Positions 1 through 6,435 of a stretch of DNA of 7,263 bases are shown here, piece after piece. The notes under the pieces are model-generated. The model saw nothing but the letters and a program-made list of their open reading frames with translations, had not been told where the DNA came from and did no database searches. Numbering within the stretch: position 1 is the stretch's first letter; each line of letters starts with the position of its first letter. The position numbers and the translations under genes were made by a program. Source of the DNA: Myxococcales bacterium. GTDB lineage: Bacteria; Myxococcota_C; UBA6777. The stretch lies in NCBI GenBank assembly GCA_027005175.1, contig JALTMC010000142.1, forward strand, positions 1 to 7,263, in the 5' to 3' direction.

Positions 1-251
1 GTATTTACATCAGCGTAGGCACAGCAGAAGGCTACCAGTCTGACTCATTCCGTCAGATGATCGCAGAGGAAGCCAATGTGGGCTCCAAGCAATTGGGTGC
101 AGTACAAATGGAGCGGCACCATGCCTTTCTCCAAACAGACCTTGCAACCTCTGAGAAGATCCTCGCAGCGTTCCAGGAACGACAAGTCGGTGGCTTCACT
201 GTCAACGCCGAAGTAGCTCGCAAACAACGTCGCCGTCGCCGCCGCTCCTGA
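1..251 (+). CDS. DEAD-box RNA helicase, C-terminal end (5' partial)
   Basis: This is the 3' end of a gene that begins before the window; the reading frame is open from base 3 to the TGA at 249-251. The roughly 82 visible residues match the RRM-like RNA-binding domain found at the C terminus of DbpA/CsdA-type DEAD-box helicases. It opens with IYISVGTAEGY, continues with an IAEEANVGSKQLGAVQM segment, and ends in GGFTVNAEVARK. In that family the domain gives RNA specificity, for example for 23S rRNA in DbpA, while the missing upstream part holds the ATPase/helicase domains. The protein ends in a basic tail, RKQRRRRRRS, which could add nonspecific RNA affinity. It converges on the minus-strand kinase gene 245 bp away, so the two are not co-transcribed. 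The helicase core cannot be seen, so an assignment to dbpA rather than deaD/csdA is not possible. Confidence 0.75.
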   Translation, partial: IYISVGTAEGYQSDSFRQMIAEEANVGSKQLGAVQMERHHAFLQTDLATSEKILAAFQERQVGGFTVNAEVARKQRRRRRRS

Positions 252-282
252 TCCCAACCATTCAAGCGAACAAAACCCCACC

Positions 283-505
283 CTCTTCTTCACCTTTCAC
301 AGACTCATCCGCGTACGTCAGCGGCCCAAACCACTTTGGCTCCTGTCTCCCCACTCTCTTCTTCACCTTTCACAGACTCATTCACCTCTTTCAAAGCGTA
401 TGTGTAAGAAACTCCCTTTGCGTAGTTTATGATTTTCTTTTACAGACTCATCCGCCTCTTGCCAAATGTACGTGTAAGAAACTCCCTTTGCGTAGTTTAT
501 GATTT
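283..505. repeat. Degenerate 70-73 bp tandem repeat in the convergent intergenic region
   Basis: Bases 283-308 are identical to 356-381 (26 bp, offset 73), and 402-435 are identical to 472-505 (34 bp, offset 70). The motif tttcacagactcat and its variants recurs near 295, 368 and 438, and again as tttcacagat at 510. The array runs into the last codons of the kinase gene and includes its stop codon, so the extra copies look like duplications of the gene's 3' end. Besides this array, 252-496 holds no gene, and I see no hairpin followed by a T-run that would serve as a terminator. Confidence 0.85.
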
Positions 506-2371
506 ATCTTTCACAGATCCCTTCTCATTCTGCAAAGTGGCTGCACTGGATTTTGCCTTGTCTGACTGCAAAGTGGCTGCACTGGATTTCTTCTCATCGG
601 TTGTGCTTCGGGGAGGAAGAGAACGAGACATTTCTTGTAGATAGAGAGATGGATCGATCTGAATTGTTGAGAGAGCATCAGGCTCATCGAAAACCTGAGA
701 CTCAGTCAGGTGTTCAGCAGGTGTAAGAGCTTCCACCTCCAGATTCACAGGCTTCGAATCATCAAAAGGCTGATACGACCTCTGACCTTCCACAGCAGCA
801 TCAAGAGACTGATATGACTTCTCTCTTTTGGCAGCATCAAGAGACTGATACAGCCTCTGGCCTTCAGCAGTAGCAAGGATGTGTGCTGGATTAATTTGTA
901 CCGTGGCATCAACAGGTTCACTCTCACCCAATGGCTCCATGGGATGACACTGAGAAGCATGCCAATCTCGAATCAACGCAGAAGGCTCAATCTGATCTGT
1001 TTTAACCATCCAGTCATTCACACCCACCTCTCTATCCTCGGCTGTTGAAGAGAGTTCAACAGAAAGAGGGTGACCTAGACACTGTGAATTTGTGGACATC
1101 TCTCTATCTCCGGCTGTTGAAGAGAGTTCAACAGAGCCGATGGTTGGGAACGAGTCCCAGCTTTGCAATCCTTTTAAAGCAGGTGTAGTTTTATGTTCGA
1201 CAGTATCTTGCACCACAGGACTTGGAGGTGTGAGATGACGTGTTGCATCACCCACTTCCTGCTCCTTTCCAGGATTCGGAGGAGACGGGAGCACAGGGAG
1301 CGACTCAGCCCCTACAGGGACACCCGCTTTCTTCTCCTTCCCAGGGCTCGAAGGAGACCAACCATCAAGGGCTACAGTTCCTTGTGGTGCTCTCGCAGAA
1401 TGGGCTGAATCGACCCGATCCTGAGGCCCAAGAGTTTGTGTGCGACAGCTCTCTTGTTCTTGAGAGAATTTGCGTACAAACCGACCAAGATCCTCCATCA
1501 GATGAGGATGCATTGCCCATTTTTGCAGCTCTCTCCCCAGGGTAGAGGCGTCGGGAATCCGATCCTCTGGATCTCGTTCGAGTGCCCACATCACAAGCTC
1601 CGACAGCTCCTTCTCTACATTTGGATTTCGTGTATCAGGGGGAGGAATCGGATGGGTTCGAACCTTCTCCATCAATTGAACATAATGATTTGCTTTGAAT
1701 AAACGCTCCCCACACAACAACTCCCACAACACAACTCCCATCGAAAAGAGATCGGCACGAAGATCAACTTGACTTGAGTGTGTTTGCTCTGGCGCCATAT
1801 AAGACAGTTTTCCCTTCAAAACACCTTTGGCGGTCATGCTCGCATATTGCATCACACGAGCAATCCCAAAGTCTGCAATCTTAACCTGTCCTTGCTGAGA
1901 GACTAGAATATTCTGAGGCGAGATATCCCGATGGACAATATGAAGCGTGTCTCCTTTGTGTTCCAGTTTATGTGCATAAGCCAGACCCTTCAAAGCATTC
2001 ACAACAATCCATACGGCCAGCCCAACAGGCAGCATCTCTCCAGCTTCCTGTGCTTGAAGTCGAAGCTGCTTCAAGTTCAAACCATCCACCAACTCCATGG
2101 CGATATAGTAGGTATCATCGATACAATCAAAGTCTAAAACTTGCACAATATTGGGATGATGTAACTTGGCTGCGAGGCGAGCTTCGTCAATAAACATCTG
2201 AACAAATTCATCATCGTCCGACATATCCGGATGCATACGCTTGATCACAACATCCCGAACAAACCCGGCTGCTCCAACAAGCTGAGCTTGAAAGATCTCA
2301 GCCATCCCACCCATGGCAAGTCGTCGCACCAAACGATACTTTCCAAACAAACTGTACGTATTGCTCGTCAT
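497..2371 (-). CDS. Hanks-type serine/threonine protein kinase with long disordered tail
   Basis: Predicted cytoplasmic protein kinase of 624 residues. The kinase domain covers about residues 10-287: glycine loop LAMGGMAE (19-26), ATP-binding Lys44 in VVIK, helix-C Glu63, catalytic loop HRDISPQN with Asp149 and Asn154, DFG at 167-169, APE at 193-195 and the late Arg271. All core catalytic residues are present, so activity is expected. The usual Lys of HRDLKPEN is replaced by Ser (HRDISPQN), as I recall for many myxobacterial kinases. Residues 288-624 are rich in Ser, Pro and Glu, have no membrane segment or recognisable domain, and contain several internal repeats. I chose the ATG at 2371 because GGAAG (2381-2385) lies 9 nt upstream and the kinase domain starts soon after; an in-frame start at 2455 would add 28 residues. 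It lies 124 bp downstream of the XDH-like gene on the same strand and may be co-transcribed. Its substrate is unknown. The stop codon is TAA. Confidence 0.9.
   Translation of the reverse strand: MTSNTYSLFGKYRLVRRLAMGGMAEIFQAQLVGAAGFVRDVVIKRMHPDMSDDDEFVQMFIDEARLAAKLHHPNIVQVLDFDCIDDTYYIAMELVDGLNLKQLRLQAQEAGEMLPVGLAVWIVVNALKGLAYAHKLEHKGDTLHIVHRDISPQNILVSQQGQVKIADFGIARVMQYASMTAKGVLKGKLSYMAPEQTHSSQVDLRADLFSMGVVLWELLCGERLFKANHYVQLMEKVRTHPIPPPDTRNPNVEKELSELVMWALERDPEDRIPDASTLGRELQKWAMHPHLMEDLGRFVRKFSQEQESCRTQTLGPQDRVDSAHSARAPQGTVALDGWSPSSPGKEKKAGVPVGAESLPVLPSPPNPGKEQEVGDATRHLTPPSPVVQDTVEHKTTPALKGLQSWDSFPTIGSVELSSTAGDREMSTNSQCLGHPLSVELSSTAEDREVGVNDWMVKTDQIEPSALIRDWHASQCHPMEPLGESEPVDATVQINPAHILATAEGQRLYQSLDAAKREKSYQSLDAAVEGQRSYQPFDDSKPVNLEVEALTPAEHLTESQVFDEPDALSTIQIDPSLYLQEMSRSLPPRSTTDEKKSSAATLQSDKAKSSAATLQNEKGSVKDKS
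531..589 (-). repeat. 36-bp in-frame duplication at the kinase C terminus
   Basis: The 23 bases at 531-553 recur exactly at 567-589, an offset of 36 bp or 12 codons. They encode KSSAATLQ twice, in KSSAATLQSDKA followed by KSSAATLQNEKG. The near identity at the DNA level points to a recent duplication. Confidence 0.9.
760..850 (-). repeat. Three-copy 36/39-bp repeat in the kinase tail
   Basis: The 20 bases at 795-814 recur exactly at 831-850 (offset 36). A weaker third copy lies at 760-775 (offset 39). They encode YQSLDAAKREKS, YQSLDAAVEGQRS and the diverged YQPFDDS. Confidence 0.85.
1031..1135 (-). repeat. 72-bp duplication in the kinase tail, each copy with an inverted repeat
   Basis: The 25 bases at 1039-1063 recur exactly at 1111-1135, an offset of 72 bp or 24 codons. 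Similarity extends left to 1031 and 1103 with a few mismatches. Both copies encode SVELSSTA(G/E)DRE. Each contains a perfect 8-bp inverted repeat, CTGTTGAA and TTCAACAG, around a 5-nt loop (1042-1062 and 1114-1134). Confidence 0.85.
1262..1357 (-). repeat. Older 72-bp duplication in the kinase tail
   Basis: The 24 bases at 1262-1285 resemble 1334-1357 with about five mismatches, again at an offset of 72 bp. They encode the related strings PSSPGKE and SPPNPGKE, 24 residues apart. Divergence is greater than in the other tail repeats, which suggests an older event. Confidence 0.6.
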
Positions 2372-2495
2372 CAAAGATAGCTTCCAAACCAAGAGACTTA
2401 AGACATCAACTCCATGACTAAAAACGGACAAAGTCTCGTATTCTTTTGCAACCATGAGAACTCATTCTCAAGCAAACAGCAACCTCAAACCTATC
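2372..2495 (-). promoter_or_regulatory. XDH-kinase spacer with the kinase ribosome binding site
   Basis: This 124-bp spacer separates the XDH-like stop (TAG at 2498-2496) from the preferred kinase ATG. GGAAG at 2385-2381 sits 9 nt before the ATG and is the best Shine-Dalgarno match. I see no convincing terminator or -35/-10 pair, so read-through transcription from the XDH-like gene is plausible. Confidence 0.45.
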
Positions 2496-5400
2496 CTAGG
2501 TCGAAAGATCCCCCTCTTTCTCCAACGACTGAAGTGAAGCTGCCAACTCCGATCGTTTCATCGGAAGACTGTAGTGACGTTTACCATAATATCGATAACT
2601 TGCGGATGCAGTGGCCGGAGCAACTCCAAACATCGCAACACCACCGTCTCCTTTTTCTGAAGAAGGAGGGTACCGATTCTCTTGAGAGTTAATAACGTGC
2701 TTTTGGTCATCAGCCCAATCTCTTTCTTCGGAAGAAAGAGAACGCTGATTCTCCGATGGATCCGTGACCAAGATGGTTTGCAAATGTGGCGTGTGTGCTG
2801 GCAATACACTTCCCATATCTCTCAAAGTACAGCTCTTTGGCATTCCCTCTTCTGTCACAAACTCTTCTTGCAGTGCATACCCCAATCCCCGGTGAACCGC
2901 ACCCTCTATCTGTTGTGAGAAAATTTCGGGTTGCTTGGGGTGCCCCAGGTCACAAGCCGTGATAATCCGTCTCAATGTCCCGTGTTCCTGGTGCAATACA
3001 ACCAATTGGGTGGCAAAACTATAGCCTCGATACAGTGGCATCTGAGAGGCTTCTGCGCCCAAAGATGACATCGACAAGGAAGATGCATCCTGCCCATCAT
3101 CCCGAACCATAGGTGTTTTGATCGATTCGTGCCGTTTCCAAAGCCCCACAAACTCTTGATGAGCGAGTGACACGTTCGCACGTTGGGCCTCTGTGAGCTT
3201 TCGCATAGCACGTCGAACGGCTTCCAAAACCCCCCAAGAGGAGAAGGCCACAGGAGCATTTGGGGACGCGAGAGCCTTTTCCGTCCGAGAAACTCCGACG
3301 TTCAAAACGATCTGTTCCGGCGCAAAGCCACATTCTTGCTCGACCATTTGCAGCACCCGAACATATAGATTTTGTCCGCAGTCACCACGAGGCAGCATGA
3401 TATGACACCTCTCCTCCGCATCCATTCGCAGAGAGACACGAACTTCGGACTCAGCTTGAAGAAACTCATCGCAACCCAACCAACTGCAAGCAATTCCAAC
3501 AGTCTCTTCGTGTTTGTAAAAGAGGTCACGCACCGCCTCAAGAGTTTGCTTGGCTCGACACCCTCTTCCCAGGGTATGTCCATTGGGAAGGATATCACCG
3601 GGCTCCAGGATATTGGAATAGCGCAGCACCCAACCGTCGATCCCCATACGATGCGACATCATATCCATGAGACTCTCTAGCGCAAAACAGACTTGTGCGA
3701 CTCCATCTCCAGAAACGGCACCAGCATTGGGCAAGTTGGAACACAACATCTTCCCTTTAAGAGAATAAGCAGGGATACGATAAGGACCAAACGCATGCGC
3801 CAAAGCTTGTCGAAGAACCAACGCAGCGTCTTGGGCTAGCCCGCCGGTGTCGGCAAGAAAGTCCATACGCAGCGCACAAATACGTCCTTGTTCATCACAA
3901 GCCAAAGACATATGAATCCGACAAGCGTGACGTTTGGGCAACAAACGGCTCATATCATCACGGGACAGTGTAAGCTTGACAGGACGCCCCAAAGCCACCG
4001 CGATCTTCGCAGCATACGCCTCGATAGGCGGGGATAATCGGGTATCAAAGCTACCACCCGCAGGGAGAAGAGAGACATCGACGTCGTCGAGTTCCTTGTT
4101 CACGGCCTTGGCGACAACGGCCTGAATCTTTGCGGCAGATGGCCCCCCGGCATAGACCTTCAGACGATGGTCTCGCATCGGAGTGACCAGACAGGAAGGC
4201 GGCTCCAAACAGCCAGCATCCACAGAAGATGTATTCCAGGTACCCGAAACAACCATATGGGCCTCGCGAAAGACCTCCGTGACATCACCACTCTCCCATG
4301 CCAAAGAGATCGCCTCATCTTCCCAACCGCGTTGCGATGCATATTCTGCGTCGAGTGTAGGCTCTTCTTTCTCTTCGACCACAACCTCCATCGCCTGACT
4401 CGCCAACCTCGCTTGCTCTCGTGTTGAAGCAACCACAACCGCCACAACATCACCGCACGAATGAATCGAATCCCCGATATCAGCCAACAAGGGAGAACCT
4501 GGTATATGAACAGGCAACCTCTCCCCCGAATGACCACCGGAAGAATCCTCACTCAAGAACCCATTCGACACACCGAACGAACCCGAAACACCCGCACCCC
4601 CTGCAACCTCTGCAACCTCTGCAACCTCAGACGCACCTCCTAAGTCTGATGAATCCTGTTCAAGTTCCGCCCAATCTTGGAACGACACGAGGCCAACAAA
4701 GGACTCCAATGTGGGAGACACACCACCCTGCATTTGCAGCAAGGACTCGTCATCAAAAAGATGAAACGACTCGTCGCCCGAAGTGCTCCTCTCCAAGCTT
4801 TCACTCCTTGTAACGGGCGACTGAATGGAGTCCAACGTGTGCAGTAGAAATTGTTCACCTGTTTCTTCAAGGTCAAATTCCAACGTTTCGGGAATGGTTT
4901 GAGTTCCGGGCAATGCGGCTTTGCAGAGAATCCCTTTGGCAGTAAGGACCGCCTCGACTCCTTCCATGGGAAGGATATCCTTAAGGCGAATGGAGGCGAC
5001 CTCTCCAAAGGCCTGTGGCACAAAAGACAAAGCTGCTTCGAGCATTTGTGGAACTTTAAGATCCCCCACAAAATAGGGCTCACCTGCCAACAAGCGACCC
5101 AACAGATGCAGTGTTCCAACATTTTCTAAGAGCCTTGGGATATGCTGAAGTTCTGCCCCATCCCATAAGGAGATGGTTGGCATATGACGTCGAGTCCCAG
5201 ACAAGGACATATGTTGCAGAGCGTGAAGCCAGGATGCATAGCCTGTACAGCGGCAGTAATGCTTCGACAGCAACGATACGATCTGCTCACGAGAAAGCCG
5301 CTGACCTTTCGAACTCTCTGCATGCCAACGCAACAACATACCTGGAACACAAAAGCCACAGGCCAGGCCGGCTTTGGCCAACCCTTTCGCGTGCTCATGT

Positions 5401-5639
5401 CGGGTCTCCACAGTGAGACCTTCCCATGTCGTGACGGTCTGCTCGGCCACATCACCCATTTGCGTTTGGCAGGCAAGCACAGGCTCATCATTCAACAAGA
5501 CAGTGCAACTACCACAATCTCCTTGCTCACAGCCTTCTTTCACAGAACACAAGTCTAGCTCATGCCGCAACACAGTCAACAACGAATCTGTGGACAACCA
5601 GTCGCCTGACAATGACTCCCCATTGATCACACAATTCAT
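2496..5639 (-). CDS. Fused [2Fe-2S]/molybdopterin xanthine dehydrogenase-like protein
   Basis: This 1047-residue protein joins the small and large subunits of the xanthine oxidase family without an FAD domain, as in E. coli XdhD (about 950 residues). Residues 1-70 form a plant-type ferredoxin domain with Cys37, 42, 45 and 57. A second [2Fe-2S] domain has Cys94, 97, 129 and 131 with canonical spacing (CGFCVPG and CRCTGY). The molybdopterin-binding part runs from about residue 180 to the end. Family members hydroxylate purines, aldehydes or related compounds in the cytoplasm. Here, by eye, the usual GGGFGGK loop reads GGSFDTR (528-534), the usual RG.G motif reads SGDG (Ser643), and the catalytic Glu position reads FGVAP (Val1006). 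GQ at 755-756 remains. A low-complexity insert of roughly 130 residues lies near 249-381. The activity is therefore doubtful. I chose the ATG at 5639 because it overlaps the TGA of the decayed RND gene as ATGA and begins the ferredoxin fold; ATG 5675 and TTG 5756 are in-frame alternatives. The stop is TAG. Confidence 0.85.
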   Translation of the reverse strand: MNCVINGESLSGDWLSTDSLLTVLRHELDLCSVKEGCEQGDCGSCTVLLNDEPVLACQTQMGDVAEQTVTTWEGLTVETRHEHAKGLAKAGLACGFCVPGMLLRWHAESSKGQRLSREQIVSLLSKHYCRCTGYASWLHALQHMSLSGTRRHMPTISLWDGAELQHIPRLLENVGTLHLLGRLLAGEPYFVGDLKVPQMLEAALSFVPQAFGEVASIRLKDILPMEGVEAVLTAKGILCKAALPGTQTIPETLEFDLEETGEQFLLHTLDSIQSPVTRSESLERSTSGDESFHLFDDESLLQMQGGVSPTLESFVGLVSFQDWAELEQDSSDLGGASEVAEVAEVAGGAGVSGSFGVSNGFLSEDSSGGHSGERLPVHIPGSPLLADIGDSIHSCGDVVAVVVASTREQARLASQAMEVVVEEKEEPTLDAEYASQRGWEDEAISLAWESGDVTEVFREAHMVVSGTWNTSSVDAGCLEPPSCLVTPMRDHRLKVYAGGPSAAKIQAVVAKAVNKELDDVDVSLLPAGGSFDTRLSPPIEAYAAKIAVALGRPVKLTLSRDDMSRLLPKRHACRIHMSLACDEQGRICALRMDFLADTGGLAQDAALVLRQALAHAFGPYRIPAYSLKGKMLCSNLPNAGAVSGDGVAQVCFALESLMDMMSHRMGIDGWVLRYSNILEPGDILPNGHTLGRGCRAKQTLEAVRDLFYKHEETVGIACSWLGCDEFLQAESEVRVSLRMDAEERCHIMLPRGDCGQNLYVRVLQMVEQECGFAPEQIVLNVGVSRTEKALASPNAPVAFSSWGVLEAVRRAMRKLTEAQRANVSLAHQEFVGLWKRHESIKTPMVRDDGQDASSLSMSSLGAEASQMPLYRGYSFATQLVVLHQEHGTLRRIITACDLGHPKQPEIFSQQIEGAVHRGLGYALQEEFVTEEGMPKSCTLRDMGSVLPAHTPHLQTILVTDPSENQRSLSSEERDWADDQKHVINSQENRYPPSSEKGDGGVAMFGVAPATASASYRYYGKRHYSLPMKRSELAASLQSLEKEGDLST
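4602..4628 (-). repeat. Perfect triple 9-bp tandem repeat inside the XDH-like gene
   Basis: The unit TGCAACCTC occurs three times in a row at 4602-4610, 4611-4619 and 4620-4628. It encodes EVAEVAEVA in the low-complexity insert of the XDH-like protein and is a typical slippage tract that preserves the reading frame. Confidence 0.95.
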
Positions 5640-5850
5640 AGTTTCTTTTTCTTTCGTTTCCAAAACTGCCACCATCGTTTGCGCTTGGCTTGTTCTTTGA
5701 TTCTCCGTTTGAGCACAAACTCTTCTCTCCAGCAGTAAAGAACTCTGGAACAACAAAGAGAGTCAGTAGCTCAACCAACATTCCACCAAAAGAGGGAATG
5801 GCCATCGGGATCATAATACCAGAACCACAGCCTGTAGAGGTAAATCCCCA
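5636..5850 (-). pseudogene. 3' remnant of a CusA/CzcA-type RND efflux pump
   Basis: Only the last 60-70 codons of what is normally a protein of about 1000 residues remain. One frame reads TSTGCGSGIMIPMAIPSFGG and continues MLVELLTLFVVP, which is the conserved final transmembrane segment of heavy-metal RND pumps. Just after VVP there are two extra bases (5745-5744). In the shifted frame the sequence continues VLYCWREEFVLKRR and then a very basic tail ending in KRKKKKL and TGA (5638-5636), a typical cytoplasmic end for this family. An in-frame TGA precedes the first motif at about 5851-5853. The TGA stop overlaps the ATG of the XDH-like gene as ATGA, which suggests they were once translationally coupled. 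The gene is dead: it lacks nearly all of its length and carries a frameshift. Confidence 0.7.
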
Positions 5851-6236
5851 TCACTCTCTGTGGTAATCTGAAATGTAGGTGTGGGTTGATTTGCCGAAAC
5901 TATCATCGTTTGGACCTCTTGCTTCTTGCCCTCCGGTACGAGGGCATCGACTCCCTTGGCATACAGCCTATTCACTGGGAGGTCCATCATAACACTCAAA
6001 TTTCAGAAGTATATTTCAAAATGGGCGAACCACACGTAAAACACTTGCTTCCAAACTTCGACAAAACTCCATATTCACAGGTACTTGCGATACAATAGTA
6101 ATCGGAGCACTTTGTGCTGGGGAAATTTGTGCGATAAAAACAGATGGCTCGCGCTGCCGAAGAAGACCCTGATCTCAAGAGACAATCCGACCAAAATGCT
6201 TCCAAGCTCAAAATCCACATCAGTTATCTTGTATAG
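5811..6236 (-). pseudogene. Decayed HlyD/CusB-like efflux adaptor (membrane fusion protein), C-terminal part
   Basis: Adaptor-like pieces lie in order but in different frames. LYKITDVD followed by ILVGLSLEIRVFFGS (from 6236) resembles the start of the adaptor beta-barrel region. VFIAQISPAQSAP (about 6145-6105) resembles the usual V.fI.P segment. SVMMDLPVNRLYAKGVDALV, then PEGKKQEVQ and TESDGD (5999-5811), resembles the typical GM.V...PV...VP end of the family. Family members bridge an inner-membrane RND pump and an outer-membrane channel. The order adaptor then pump fits a CusBA/CzcBA-type operon. Several frameshifts and stops separate the pieces, and no single reading frame is longer than about 75 codons. 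The stretch overlaps the pump remnant by about 40 bases, where a deletion junction seems to lie near 5840. Each piece alone is weak; the order and the adjacent pump remnant carry the call. Confidence 0.45.
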
Positions 6237-6313
6237 CCCTTACTACATCATAGCATCTAGCAGCGTTTGATTCGGCTCTTCCCCACTCTGAGAACGAAAA
6301 ACCTGACTGAAGT

Positions 6314-6360
6314 AGGCTCAACACTCTGGTTTGCCCGTAAGGGCAAGGTGTTCTGAGTGC
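6314..6360. other. Imperfect 47-nt stem-loop between vapC and the efflux remnants
   Basis: A perfect inner hairpin TTGCCC-GTAA-GGGCAA (6330-6345) is extended outward by AACAC (6319-6323) pairing with GTGTT (6347-6351), then TCA with TGA and GGC with GCC, with small bulges. No T-run follows on either strand, so it is not a standard terminator. It could end the vapBC transcript, be a small repeat element or be a chance fold. The rest of 6237-6435 holds no gene that I can support; TCTGAGTGC occurs twice, at 6351-6359 and 6383-6391. Confidence 0.45.
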
Positions 6361-6435
6361 CCTCATGGATAGTTCGGAACCCTCTGAGTGCTCTTGTAGG
6401 GGTTGGTGTGGCGTGAGTTTGGTAAGCGAGTACCC

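Noticed and set aside
283-505. A CRISPR-like repeat array
   Set aside because: The repeat units are long, degenerate and few, without uniform spacers, and they merge into the coding end of the kinase gene.
2372-2455. A 28-residue N-terminal extension of the kinase from an ATG at 2455
   Set aside because: It has only a weak ribosome binding site, while the 2371 ATG has GGAAG at 9 nt and lies just before the kinase domain.
4160-5122. Several 100-130 codon frames on both strands within the XDH-like gene
   Set aside because: They lie wholly inside a well-supported gene and show no domain likeness, so they are shadow frames.
5640-5756. N-terminal extensions of the XDH-like protein starting at TTG 5756 or ATG 5675
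   Set aside because: The DNA there encodes the tail of the dead pump in another frame. The ferredoxin fold begins right at the 5639 ATG, which overlaps the pump stop.
5560-5814. An 84-codon minus-strand frame beginning MIPMAIPSFGG
   Set aside because: Its first part is the last transmembrane segment of a broken RND pump, but after VVP the native frame is shifted. The rest of this frame overlaps the XDH-like gene and has no family likeness.
6311-6362. A possible integron attC site, because GCTCAAC fits RYYYAAC and the region folds into a bulged stem
   Set aside because: The partner side reads GTTCTGAG and does not fit GTTRRRY, and no integrase or cassette array is visible.
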